This document shows, piece by piece, positions 7,711-18,300 of a stretch of DNA of 64,000 nucleotides. The stretch comes from Nonomuraea aurantiaca. Lineage in GTDB: Bacteria; Actinomycetota; Actinomycetes; Streptosporangiales; Streptosporangiaceae. The stretch spans positions 620,001 through 684,000 of the forward strand of contig NZ_JAIWNB010000002.1 of assembly GCF_020215705.1 (NCBI RefSeq), written 5' to 3'. The translations under genes were made by a program, and so were the position numbers. Within the stretch, counting starts at the first letter, position 1. Each line of letters opens with the position of its first letter. The notes beneath the pieces are model-generated. The model was not told the DNA's origin and ran no database searches. It was given only the letters and a program-made list of their open reading frames with translations.

Positions 7711-7998
7711 AGCCCGCGCCGCGCCCGCCGCAGGGAGTCGTCCCGCCCGCTCGGCCTGCCCGGAGGCATGGAGCGGGTCGAGGAATGGCCGGACGGTGAC
7801 TGGAAAGTACGCATGCTCACCGGCTCCTCCTCGACCAAGGACTACCGCTGCCCCGGCTGCGACCAGGAGATCCGCGGCGGCCAGCCGCACCTGGTGGCCT
7901 GGCCGAGCTGGAGCGGCGGCGACGACGAGCGCCGTCACTGGCATCCGGCGTGCTGGCGAAAGAGACTGGATCGCGGCCCCGGCCGCAGCCGCTACTGA
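7708..7998 (+). CDS. Conserved actinobacterial protein with zinc-binding-type Cys/His motif
   Basis: 96 residues. It resembles a small protein widespread in Streptomyces and relatives, often labelled ATP/GTP-binding without visible P-loop support. The N-terminus M-S-P-R-R is basic. The middle carries W-K-V-R then [10 protein letters not shown], and the C-terminus has P-H-L-V-A-W-P and R-R-H-W-H-P-A-C-W. The CxxC plus H-x-x-x-C arrangement suggests a single metal site. It starts inside the third copy of the 18-bp repeat, with GGAG only two bases from ATG, poor for initiation, yet the M-S-P-R-R start is the conserved one. Function is unknown. It is followed by the poly-C tract and the hydrolase gene. 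Confidence 0.8.
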   Translation: MSPRRARRRESSRPLGLPGGMERVEEWPDGDWKVRMLTGSSSTKDYRCPGCDQEIRGGQPHLVAWPSWSGGDDERRHWHPACWRKRLDRGPGRSRY

Positions 7999-8002
7999 GC
8001 GG

Positions 8003-8108
8003 CCCGCCCCCCCCCCCCGCCCCCCCCCCGGGCCCGCCAGCGGCGGCCCCGCCCCCCCCCCCCCGCCCCCCGCGGGGGCCCCGCCCCCCCCCCCGCGACC
8101 AGCCCCCC
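8003..8108. repeat. Poly-C tract with four C-runs of 10-13 bases
   Basis: Runs of 12 (8007-8018), 10 (8020-8029), 13 (8052-8064) and 11 (8084-8094) cytosines separated by short GC spacers. On the minus strand these are G-runs able to form a quadruplex. The tract lies between two genes and reads as a proline run if the hydrolase frame is extended upstream. Such homopolymers are unusual in actinomycetes and are prone to slippage and to sequencing error. Confidence 0.8.
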
Positions 8109-8138
8109 AGGGGCAAGATCACACTGAAGGGACCGACC

Positions 8139-8843
8139 TTGGAGATTCGCGCGGCGACGGTGCTGCCCGCCCGGCGAGAGCCGATCGAGTTGCACACGGC
8201 CGACGGCCAGACCCTGGTCGGGGAGCTGGCCCTGCCCCTCGACCGGCCCCCCGTGGCGACGCTGGTCACCTTCCACCCGCTGCCCACGCACGGCGGGTTC
8301 ATGGACAGCCACGTCTTCAAGAAGGCCGCCAACCGCCTGCCCGCCTTGGCCGACGTGGCCGTGCTGCGCTTCAACACGCGCGGCACCTCCTCCGAGCGCG
8401 GCACCTCCTCCGGCACCTTCGACGGAGGGGAGGGGGAGCGGTTCGATGTGGCGGCGGCGCTGGAGTACGCCGAATACCACGACCTGCCGCACGTGTGGGC
8501 GGTCGGCTGGTCGTTCGGCACCGAGCTGACGCTGAAGTGGGCCCGCGACCCGCTCGTGGAGGGCGCCATCCTCCTCTCACCGCCGCTGCACCGGGCCACG
8601 GACGAGGACCTGGACGCGTGGGCCGAATTCGGCCGGCCGCTGGTGGCGCTGGTGCCGGAGTTCGACGACTACCTGCGGCCCGAGGAGGCCAGGCGGCGGT
8701 TCGCGCGGGTGCCGCAGGCCGAGGTCATCGGGGTCGACGGGGCCAAGCACCTGTGGGTGGGTGAGCCGTACGTACGCGTCGTGCTGGACCAGATCGTCAG
8801 CCGGGTGAACCCGGCCGCGGCTCCGCTGCCCGTCGACGCCTGA
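8139..8843 (+). CDS. Alpha/beta hydrolase (DLH/KANL3-like small serine hydrolase)
   Basis: 234 residues from TTG 8139. The frame is open back to 7950, but that extension is translated poly-C (proline run). TTG 8139 has AAGGGA six bases upstream and yields the expected N-terminus E-I-R-A-A-T-V-L-P-A-R-R. Features are H-P-L-P-T-H-G-G near residue 46, nucleophile S125 in G-W-S-F-G-T, and the C-terminal H in G-A-K-H-L-W-V-G; the acid is probably the Asp in E-F-D-D-Y. F-N-T-R-G-T-S-S-E-R-G-T-S-S-G contains a near-exact 7-residue duplication. Substrate unknown. It is co-directional with the small zinc-motif gene, but the poly-C region may separate their expression. Confidence 0.85.
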   Translation: MEIRAATVLPARREPIELHTADGQTLVGELALPLDRPPVATLVTFHPLPTHGGFMDSHVFKKAANRLPALADVAVLRFNTRGTSSERGTSSGTFDGGEGERFDVAAALEYAEYHDLPHVWAVGWSFGTELTLKWARDPLVEGAILLSPPLHRATDEDLDAWAEFGRPLVALVPEFDDYLRPEEARRRFARVPQAEVIGVDGAKHLWVGEPYVRVVLDQIVSRVNPAAAPLPVDA

Positions 8844-8876
8844 GGTTGGCGATTATTTTCGGACATCGTGTAGTTC

Positions 8877-8914
8877 TTGATGAAATCCGCCGAAAGATCT
8901 AGACGAATCGTCTA
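8877..8914 (+). promoter_or_regulatory. Promoter with palindrome over the -10 for the LamG-RHS operon
   Basis: A -35 TTGATG (8877-8882), exactly 17 bp spacer, and -10 TAGACG (8900-8905). A perfect 15-bp palindrome TAGACGA-A-TCGTCTA (8900-8914) begins at the first base of the -10. This geometry predicts repression by a dimeric regulator of the 9.6-kb LamG-RHS unit. Confidence 0.6.
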
Positions 8915-8950
8915 TCCCGGGTGACAATCCGATCGTCAATTGAAGATCGC

Positions 8951-8987
8951 AGAGACGCCGGGCGGGCCTGACCTGCGTGGCGTCTCT
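8951..8987 (+). promoter_or_regulatory. Inverted repeat in the leader of the LamG gene
   Basis: AGAGACGCC (8951-8959) and GGCGTCTCT (8979-8987) are perfect 9-bp complements with a 19-nt loop, ending 22 bp before ATG 9010. It may be an mRNA hairpin in the leader or an operator; it would also bury the alternative GTG start at 8977. Confidence 0.45.
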
Positions 8988-9009
8988 GGCTCGGCAGCGG
9001 CGAGGGTGG

Positions 9010-12000
9010 ATGCGCGTAGTTCGTGGTCTGGTCGTGGTGATGTTGGCGGGGGCGGTAGTGGCAGGCCCCCTTGATCATCTGGACGCCGTCGCCAGCGCGC
9101 GACACGAGAGCACGGACACCACCCTTCGAGAACAGAGCACGCACGGGGTCCCCGAGGAGAGGTCCGCTCTCGCGCTGGCCCGCCGGGACAGCCGGCCGGT
9201 CGAGGTGGAGGCGATGCGCACCGAGACGCGCCAGGTCTTCGCCCAGCCGGGCGGCACCCTCCTCATGGAGCAGTACGCGCGGCCGGTACGCGTCCGCCAG
9301 GCGGGCGGCTGGGTGGCCGCGGACCCGGCACTCCGGTTTCAGCCGGACGGGACGATCGCCCCGGTCGCCACATCGGTGGACCTCCGGTTCTCCGGCGGGG
9401 GCGGCGCGCCGCTCGCCCGGATGGCCCGCGGCGGCAAGGCACTGGAACTCAACTGGCCGGGGCAGCTGCCCAAGCCGACGCTGAGCGGTGACACCGCGAC
9501 CTACGCCGAAGTGCTCCCCGGCGTGGACCTCCAGGTGAAGGCGGACGTCGACGGCTTCTCGCATCTCCTGGTGGTCAAGTCGCGGGCGGCGGCCGAGAAC
9601 AAGGTCCTGACCGAGCTGAGCTTCCCGATCTCGACCACCGGCCTGTCGATGAAGTCCACCGAGGGCGGCAACCTCGAAGCCAACGACGCGAACGGCGGCA
9701 CGATCTTCACCGCCTCGCCGCCGATGATGTGGGACTCCTCCGGATCCTCGGCCGCGCGCACGTCGGCCGCAGGGGAGGGCTCACCTGCGGAGGCCCGGCA
9801 CGAGGTGATGGGCCTGCGGCTCGTGGGCAAGAAGCTGATGCTCAAGCCGCACCGCGGCATGATCGAGGACCCGGCGACCCGCTATCCCGTCTACCTGGAC
9901 CCGTTCTTCTCGGCGGCCCGGGGCGCGTGGACCTCCGTGTGGAGCAACAACCCCACCTCCAACTTCCTGAACGCCAACGACGTCGCCAGGGCGGGACACG
10001 TCCCCGGGCAGACCAACCGCTCGTTCTTCCAGATGAGCACCGGCACGGCCATCCACGGCAAGCAGATCCTCAAGGCGACGCTGCGGACGTACGAGACGTG
10101 GTCCTACTCGTGCACCAAGCGGCCGGTCGAAGCCTGGTCCACCGGTGCGATCAGCAAGACCACCACCTGGAAGGTCCAGCCGGCGTGGAACAGGATGCTG
10201 TCCACCGTGAACGTGGCGAAGGGCTGGGGATCGGCCTGCCTGCCGGGCGGTGTGGAGTTCGACGTCACGTCCATGGCGGCCGAGGCGGCCACGAAGAAGT
10301 GGTCCACGATGACGATCGGGCTCCGGGCCACGGACGAGGCGGACAACTACGGCTGGAAGAAGTTCAAGAACAACCCCAGCCTGGTGATCGAGTACAACTC
10401 GCTGCCGTCCGTTCCTGTCGCGGCGGACGTGTGGTCCGACCCGGGAGGCGGCTGCGTCTCCGGCGACGCGCGGCCGGTCATCGGCGGCGCGACGCCGAAG
10501 CTGTGGGCCAAGCTGCGTGACGTCGACAACTCGGTCAAGGGCCGGTTCGAGTGGTCGACCGCGGCCGGGGTGAAGGTCGGCGAGTACGTCACCGGGCTGC
10601 AGAGCACGGGCAGCGCCTTCTACGCGCAGGTTCCCGCGGGCGCCTACGCCGACGGCTCGGTGATCCGCTGGCGGGTCCGCGCCGAGGACGGCAAGGCCAC
10701 CAGTGAGTGGGGCCCCTGGTGCGAGGCCACGGTCGACGCCTCCGCCCCCGGCAAGGAGCCGGGCGTGACGTCGCCGCAGTACCCCGAAGGCGGCTGGAAC
10801 GACGGCGTCGGCCGGGCCGGCTCCTTCACCTTCACCCCCAACGGCGTCTCCGACGTCGCCACCTACGTCTACGGGCTCGACACCACGCCGAAGGCGGAGG
10901 TCGCGGCCGGTCAGGCGGACGGTACGGCGACCATCCAGCTGACCCCGCGGCACGACGGCCCCAACGTGCTGTCGGTACGCAGCAAGGACCGCGCCGGACA
11001 GCAGGGCCCGATCCGTACCTACCTGTTCAACGTCAACGCGGGCACCGGCCCCGACGGCCACTGGGCACTCGACGAGGGCCAGGGCACTGTGGCCGCCGAC
11101 CGTACGAGCGCCCACCACGCCACCCTGTCCGGCCAGGCCACCTGGACGACCGGCAAGACCGGACTGGGCCTGCGGCTCGACGGGACGAGCGGCCAGGCGC
11201 AGACCAACGGCCCCGCCGTGTCCACCCAGCGCAACTTCACCGTCACCGCCTGGGCGCGGCTGACCAGCACGAACGCCACCGCGACCGCGGTCAGCCAGGG
11301 CGGTAGCCGGGCCGGTGGCTTCGCGCTGCAGTACTCCAAGGCCGACGACCGCTGGGCGCTGAGCCGTACCGTCGCGGACGCCGACGGGGCGCAGAACGTG
11401 CGCGCGCTGTCTGCGGCGGCGCCGAGACTCGGCGAGTGGACCCACCTCACCGGCGTCTACGACGCGGCGGCCAGGGACCTGTCCCTGTACGTCAACGGAC
11501 GGCTGGAGTCGACGGTCCCGTTCACCCAGCCGTGGGACGCGACCGGGGCGCTTGCCATCGGCAGGGGGACGGTCAACGGGGCGGCGGCCGAATTCTGGCC
11601 CGGCGACCTCGACGAGGTCCGGGTCTACGGGCGGGCCATGTTCGCCGACGAGGTCGCCGACCTGGTGAACAGCGCCGCGACGCTGGTCGGGCACTGGAAG
11701 CTGGACGAGGAGTCCGGCACCACCGCCGCCGACTCCTCCGGCAAGGGCTCGGCCGCGATGCTGGCCGGCGCCGCGAACTGGGGTGAGGGCTGGCTGGACG
11801 GCGCGCTGGGGCTCGACGGGGTCACCGGCCACGCGCAGGCCGGCGCGCCCGCCGTCAACACCAAGGCCGGGTTCACCGTCGCGGTCTGGACGCAGCTCGA
11901 CTACCTGCCCACCCGCGACGCCGCCGCGGTCTCCCAGTCCGGCAGCCGGGCCAGCGGCTTCCAGCTCGGCTTCGACAAGGAGCAGGGACGGTGGGTGCTC

Positions 12001-12321
12001 GGCATGGCCGCCGCCGACACCGACGCCGCCGCGCTGGTGCGCACGCGGTCCGACGCCGTACCCGCGCCGATGGAGTGGACCCATGTGGCCGGGGTCTATG
12101 ACCCGCTGCAGGGCGAGCTGCGCGTCTACGTCAACGGCCGCCTGTCGACCAGCACCATCACCGACCACGTAAGCGCGTGGAACGCCACCGGCCCGCTCCA
12201 GCTGGGACGGGCCAAGACCGCGGGCGTCTTCGCCGGCTACTGGCCGGGGACCGTGGACGACGTCCGCACCTATGACGGTGTGCTCAACGCCGAACAAATC
12301 TCCCAACTAGCCGCCCAGTAA
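9010..12321 (+). CDS. Secreted LamG-domain protein (tandem concanavalin-like domains), partner of RHS protein
   Basis: 1103 residues from ATG 9010; GTG 8977 would add 11 residues ahead of the signal sequence. A signal peptide (M-R-V-V-R-G-L-V-V-V-M-L-A-G-A) leads to a ~270-residue N-terminal region. A DNRLRE-like beta domain with P-V-Y-L-D-P-F-F and aromatic-rich strands covers about residues 290-470, followed by Ig/fibronectin-like segments. Two tandem LamG domains occupy about residues 681-887 and 893-1103, each opening H-W-(A/K)-L-D-E and carrying W-T-H-(L/V)-(T/A)-G-V-Y-D and V-Y-V-N-G-R-L. LamG folds bind glycans or proteins. Only 28 bp separate it from the RHS gene, so the two secreted proteins are made together. 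A cell-wall or glycan-binding accessory for the RHS protein is inferred. Confidence 0.88.
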   Translation: MRVVRGLVVVMLAGAVVAGPLDHLDAVASARHESTDTTLREQSTHGVPEERSALALARRDSRPVEVEAMRTETRQVFAQPGGTLLMEQYARPVRVRQAGGWVAADPALRFQPDGTIAPVATSVDLRFSGGGGAPLARMARGGKALELNWPGQLPKPTLSGDTATYAEVLPGVDLQVKADVDGFSHLLVVKSRAAAENKVLTELSFPISTTGLSMKSTEGGNLEANDANGGTIFTASPPMMWDSSGSSAARTSAAGEGSPAEARHEVMGLRLVGKKLMLKPHRGMIEDPATRYPVYLDPFFSAARGAWTSVWSNNPTSNFLNANDVARAGHVPGQTNRSFFQMSTGTAIHGKQILKATLRTYETWSYSCTKRPVEAWSTGAISKTTTWKVQPAWNRMLSTVNVAKGWGSACLPGGVEFDVTSMAAEAATKKWSTMTIGLRATDEADNYGWKKFKNNPSLVIEYNSLPSVPVAADVWSDPGGGCVSGDARPVIGGATPKLWAKLRDVDNSVKGRFEWSTAAGVKVGEYVTGLQSTGSAFYAQVPAGAYADGSVIRWRVRAEDGKATSEWGPWCEATVDASAPGKEPGVTSPQYPEGGWNDGVGRAGSFTFTPNGVSDVATYVYGLDTTPKAEVAAGQADGTATIQLTPRHDGPNVLSVRSKDRAGQQGPIRTYLFNVNAGTGPDGHWALDEGQGTVAADRTSAHHATLSGQATWTTGKTGLGLRLDGTSGQAQTNGPAVSTQRNFTVTAWARLTSTNATATAVSQGGSRAGGFALQYSKADDRWALSRTVADADGAQNVRALSAAAPRLGEWTHLTGVYDAAARDLSLYVNGRLESTVPFTQPWDATGALAIGRGTVNGAAAEFWPGDLDEVRVYGRAMFADEVADLVNSAATLVGHWKLDEESGTTAADSSGKGSAAMLAGAANWGEGWLDGALGLDGVTGHAQAGAPAVNTKAGFTVAVWTQLDYLPTRDAAAVSQSGSRASGFQLGFDKEQGRWVLGMAAADTDAAALVRTRSDAVPAPMEWTHVAGVYDPLQGELRVYVNGRLSTSTITDHVSAWNATGPLQLGRAKTAGVFAGYWPGTVDDVRTYDGVLNAEQISQLAAQ

Positions 12322-12349
12322 CCCCCCATATAGACCGGGAGAGGTCGAA

Positions 12350-15300
12350 ATGGATCAACCGAGCGAGTTAGACCTGCCTGAAGCCCACTGGAATCGTTTA
12401 CAGCAACCTGCGAAACGGTCGTCGTGGCCCCGCCGGCTGGCGGCCACACTGACCGTGGTCATGGTCTCGACGCTGGTGTCGGGGATGCCCGCCCAGGCCG
12501 CGACCCGTTCCGCGCCGAACGTGCAGAAAGAGACGCCGGTAAGCGGGAAGAAGGTCCCGGTGCTGCCGGCGCTGGCTGATCCGGCGCAGAAACAGGCGTG
12601 GAAGGCGCCGCCTGGCACGACCTGGCCCAAGGCGCAGACGGTCGAGCTGACCACGACCGGCGACGCGCAGGCCAGATCGCTCGGCGCCGACACCTTCCCG
12701 ATCCGCCTGGCCGCCCCCAAGTCCGGTACGAAAACAGCCAAGGCGGCCGCGTCTCCCACCCCCGCCCGCGTCGAGCTGCTGGACCCCGCCCAGACCCAGC
12801 GGGCCGGCCTGCTCGGCCTGGCCCTGCGGGTGTCACCAGGGCAGGGACTGACTGCCAAGAGCGGGAAGACCCGCCTGGCCATCGACTACTCGGGCTTCCG
12901 CTACGCCTCCGGCGGCGACTACGGCGCCCGGCTGCGGCTCGTCCGGCTGGACGAGTGCGTACTGACCGCCACCGCGACCGGCTGCCCGCAGCCGCAGCCG
13001 GTGCCGGGCGACAACGACACCAAGGCGGGCACGCTGACCGCCGACGTGGACATGCCGGCGATGTACGCGCTGGCGGCGGCCCCTTCGGGCTCGTCGGGCG
13101 ACCACGGGTCCACCTCGCTCGCCCCCTCGGCGCAGTGGAGCGTCGGCGCCCAGTCCGGCGACTTCAGCTGGGGTTACGAGCTGCGCGCGCCGCCCGCGCT
13201 GGGCGGCGACGAGCCGGACCTGTCGATCGACTACTCCTCCCAGAGCGTGGACGGCCGCACCGCCTCCACCAACAACCAGCCCTCCTGGGCCGGTGAGGGC
13301 TTCGAGCTGAACCCCAGCGGCTACGTCGAACGCCGCTACAAGTCCTGCATGATCGACGGCAAGAAGACCGGCGACCTGTGCTGGGACCAGGACAACGCGA
13401 CGCTCTCCCTCGGCAACTCGGCCGTCGAGCTGGTCAAGGACGCCACCACCAAGCAGTGGCGGCCCAAGCGCGACGACGGCACCCGGATCGAATACCTCAC
13501 CGGAGCGGTGAACGGCGACAACAACGGTGAGTACTGGCGCGTCACGACCGAAGACGGCACCCAGTTCACCTTCGGCCTGAACCGCCTGCCCGGCTGGGCC
13601 ACCGGCAAGCCGGAGACGAAGTCGGTCCAGACCGTCCCGGTGTTCGGCAACAACAGCGGCGAGCCCTGCTACTCCAGCACCCCGGCCAACGCCTGGTGCC
13701 AGCAGGCCTACCGGTGGAACCTGGACTACGCGGTGGACACCCACGGCAACGCCACCACCTACTGGTACGCCCTGGAGAACAACTACTACGGCCGCAACAT
13801 GAAGCCCGAGCTGGGCACGCTGTACGCGCGCAGCGGCTACCTCACCCGCATCGACTACGGCTACCTGCAGAACGAGCTGTTCACCAAGGCGCCCGCGGCC
13901 CGCGTGGTCTTCGACGTGGCCGAGCGCTGCCTGCCCAGCGGGACGATCACCTGCGCCGCCGACCAGCTCAAGAAGGAGACCGCGAGCAGCTGGCCGGACG
14001 TCCCGTTTGACCAGATCTGCGACTCCGGCGTGAAGTGCACCGACCGCCTGTCGCCGACCTTCTTCACGCGCAAGCGGCTGGCCAAGGTCACCACCCAGGT
14101 GGTCAACACCGACACCGCCAAGTGCGGGGGCGCGCAGTACTGCCCGGTGGACTCCTGGACGCTGACGCACCAGTTCCCCGCCACGGGTGACGGCCTCAGC
14201 CCGTCGCTTTGGCTGGCGTCGATCCAGCAGAGCGGCCATGTGGGCGGCACGATCACGCTGCCCAAGATCACCTTCACCGGTGTCCAGCTGCCCAACAGGG
14301 TGGACGCCAACGAGGGCCGCGCCCCGCTGGTCAAGTGGCGCGTACAGGCCGTCAACAACGAGAGCGGCGGCGAGCTGCGCGTCAACTACGCCCCGGCCGA
14401 CTGCAAGCCGGGCGATCTGCCGGCCGCCGACAAGAACACCAGGCGTTGCTTCCCGCAGCGCTGGGCCCCGCAGAACGAGGCCGAGGTCACCGACTGGTTC
14501 CACAAGTACGTGGTGACGCAGACGGTGGAGGCCGACCGGGTCGCGGGCTCGCCGAACGTGGTCACCGACTACGAGTATCTGGACGGCGGCGCCTGGCGCT
14601 ACGCCGAGAACATCCTCGTCAAGCCCGAGCACCGCACGTGGTCGGACTGGCGCGGGTTCGGCCGGGTACGGGTGCGCGAGGGCGACGGCCAGGACACCAA
14701 GCGCACGCTCACGGAGTTCAGGTACTTCCGCGGCATGGACGGCGACCGTCAGGCCGACGGCTCCAAGCGCAGCGCGCAGGTCGTGGACACCGAGGGCGGC
14801 AAGCTGGACGACCTCGACCAGCTTGCCGGGTTCGAGCGCGAGGAGATCCTCTACGACGGCGACGGCGGGTCCATCCTGACCGCGACCGCCGAGGAACCGT
14901 GGTCACTCAAGACCGCCGAGTCCACGCAGGGCGGCGTCACCAAGACCGCGTACGCGGTCGAGCCCAAGTCGATGATCACCCGCACCGCGTTGAGCGGCGG
15001 CAAGTGGCGGCGCACCGGCGAGGAGCGCGCGTACGACGCCAAGGGCCTGCTGACGCAGGTGGAGGAGAAGGGGGACCTGGCCAGCGCCGACGACGACCAG
15101 TGCACCCGCTACACCTACGCCCGCAACGACACGGCCTGGATGATCGACTACACCAGCAGGATCCAGAAGGTCGCCGCCGGCTGCGGCACCGGCGTGTCCG
15201 CGCTGGCCGCCGGTGACGTGATCTCCGACCAGCGGGTCCAGTACGACGGCAAGGCGTACGGCCAGGCACCGAGCAAGGGCGACGTGACCGCGGTCCAGCT

Positions 15301-18300
15301 CGCCACCGGTGACGGCACGACGACCACCGACAGCACCCACACCTACGACACCTACGGCCGCGAGACCAGCGAGACCGACGCGGTCGGCACCAAGTCCGTG
15401 ACCACCTACACCCCGGCCGCGGGCGCCCCCGCGACGGAGATCAAGGAGACCAACCAGCTCGGCCACGTCGACCGCACCCTGCTCGAACCGGCCTGGGGCG
15501 AGCCCGTCGCCGAGATCGACGCGAACAACCGCCGCATCGACATGGAGCACGACGCGCTCGGCCGCCTGATCAAGGTCTGGCAGCCCGACCGGAGCAAGGC
15601 GTCCGGCCAGTCGCCGAACACCGAATACTCCTACCTGATGCGCAACGACGGCCCCAGCGTCGTCACCACGAAGACGCTGCGCGCGGACGGCGGCTACACC
15701 ACCAGCCACGAGCTGTACGACGGCCTGATGCGCGAGCGCCAGACCCAGGAGCCCGCGCCGCGCGACGACCAGACGCAGGACCCCGCGCTGCGTGACGGGC
15801 GCACGATCACCGACACCGTCTACAACTCGCTCGGCGAGGCGGCCAAGTCCAACACCGGCTACTTCGCCACCGGAACGCCGTCCACCGAGCTGCTCGCGGT
15901 GGCCGACGCCGACGTGCCGACCCAGGTCGTGTCGTCCTTCGACGGCGCGGGCGACGTCAACGCCCAGGTCCTCAAGGCGAAGGGCGTGGAGAAGTACCGG
16001 GTCAGCGCCACGCAGGAGGGCGACCGGATCCACGTGACGCCGCCGCCGGGTGGCACCGCGACGACCCGCATCGGCGATGCCGACGACCGCCTCATCGAGC
16101 TGCGCCAGTACAAGGGCGCGACCCCGACCGGCGAGTACGAGTCCACCAAGTACACCTACGACCCGGCCGGACAGCTGTCCACCGTGACCGACCCCGCGGG
16201 CAACGTGTGGCGCCACCACTACGACCTGCGCGGACGGGAGATCAAGACCGAGGACCCCGACAAGGGCGTCACCTCGATGACCTACAACGACGCCGACGAG
16301 CTGGTCACCACCACCGACGCCCGCGGCAAGACCCTCTGGTACGGCTACGACGAGCTGGGCCGCAAGAAGGAGCTGCGTGACGGCTCCGCGACCGGTCCGC
16401 TGCTCGCCGAGTGGAAGTACGACGAGCTGGCCAAGGGGCACATGAACGCCAGCATCCGCTACGCGGGCGGGCAGGCGTACAAGGCGGAGATCAACGCCAT
16501 CGACACGAGCTACCGCTCGCTGCGCCAGACCGTCACCGTCCCCGAGCGGGAGGGCAAGCTGGCCGGTTCGTACGTGCTCAACACCCGCTACACGCTCGAC
16601 GACCAGGTCCAGTCCGTCAGCTTCCCCGCAGGTGGCGGCCTGGCGGAGGAGTCGGTCGTCTACTCCTACGACGAGCTGAGCCAGCCGACCAAGGTCACCG
16701 GCCTGTCGTCGTACGTGACCGCGACCCGTTACTCCAAGCTGGGCGAGACCCTGCAGTACGAGCTGGGCACCGGAGGCAAGAAGACCTGGCTCACCTACAC
16801 CCACGACGAGGCCACCCGCAGGCTGACCAGGATGCGGCTGGACAGGGAGAGCGCGGCGGCCACCGATCTCGACCTCAACTACACCTACGACGCCGTGGGC
16901 AACGTCACCAAGATCGCCGATCGGGCGGGCGGCCAGGACACGCAGTGCTTCAAGTATGACCATCTGCGCCGCATGACCTCGGCGTGGACGGCCACCGACG
17001 ACTGCGCCAGCGGCACCCCGCAGTCGGACAAGATCGGCGGTGTGGCCCCCTATGCGACCAGCTACACCTACGACGCCACCGGCAACCGGACCAAGGAGAC
17101 CAAGCACGCCTGGGGCGGCGCGGCCGAATCCGTCCGCACCTCCACCTACCCGGCGGCCGGCGGCAAGCAGCCGCACGCGCTCCAGAGCGTCGGGGCGGAC
17201 GTGTTCGCCTACGACGAGGCGGGCAACACCACCAGGCGCAAGGTCGGCAACTCGGACCAGAGCCTGGTCTGGGACGCCGAGGGCAACCTGGAGTCGGTGA
17301 CAGAGGCGGGCAAGACGACCTCGTTCGTGTACGACGCGGACGGCGAGCGGCTGCTCCGCAAGACCACGACCGACGCCACCCTGTACGTCGACGACATGGA
17401 ACTGCGCTTCGACTTCGCCAAGGACGCGGTCGAGCAGACCCGCTACTACACCATCAACGACCAGCCCATCGCGGTCCGCACGCCGGACAACCAGGTCTAC
17501 TTCCTGGCCAACGACCACCAGGGCACCGGTCAGGCCGCGGTCAACGCCGGCACCGGCGAGCTGGCCATCAGGAGGATGACGCCGTTCGGCGAGGACCGGG
17601 GATCGCCACCACCGTGGTGGCCCGGCCAGCGCGGCTTCGTCGGTGGCGGCAACGATCCGACGACCGGGCTGGTCCACCTCGGGGCCCGCGAGTACGACCC
17701 GAAGAACGGCCGCTTCATGTCGGTCGACCCCATCATCGACGAGGAGGACCCGCAGCAGCTCAACGCCTACGCCTACGCCAACAACAGCCCCGTCACCATG
17801 AGCGACCCCGACGGGCAGCTGTTCTGGATCGCCGTCGGCATCGCGGCCAGGATCGCGGCGCGGATCATCGCCAGGAAGCTGGCCCAGGCCGCGGCCAGGC
17901 GAGCGGCACTCGCGGCGGCACGGGCGGCGGCCAGACGCGCGGCCATCGCGGCGGCCAAGCGCCGCGCGGCGGCGCTGGCCAGGAAGAAGGCCCTGGAGCT
18001 GGCCAAGAAGAAGGCCGCGGCGGCGGCCAAGAAGAAGGCGCTGGCGGCGGCCAGGAAGAAGGCGGCCGAGAAGGCCAAGAAGGCCGCGGCGGCGGCGGCG
18101 AGACGACGGGCCGCGGCGGCGGCGAAACGGCAGGCCAGAAGGGAGGCCGCGGAAGCGGCGGCGAAGAGGCGGGCCGCGGCGGCGGCCAGGGCGCGAAACC
18201 ACCGGGCCGGCCGGCTCCCGCGCGGGATCCAGCAGGCGCGGCAGCGTCCGGCGCACCGGCCGACCAGCCAACGGGCGGTACAGCGGCAGTCGCCGCCCAG

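Noticed and set aside
7950..8138. Proline-rich N-terminal extension of the hydrolase
   Set aside because: It is translated poly-C; TTG 8139 with AAGGGA gives the family N-terminus.
9781..12306. 841-codon minus-strand ORF opposite the LamG gene
   Set aside because: Shadow frame; composition is Gly/Arg/Val/His with no motif, and the LamG domains are on the plus strand.
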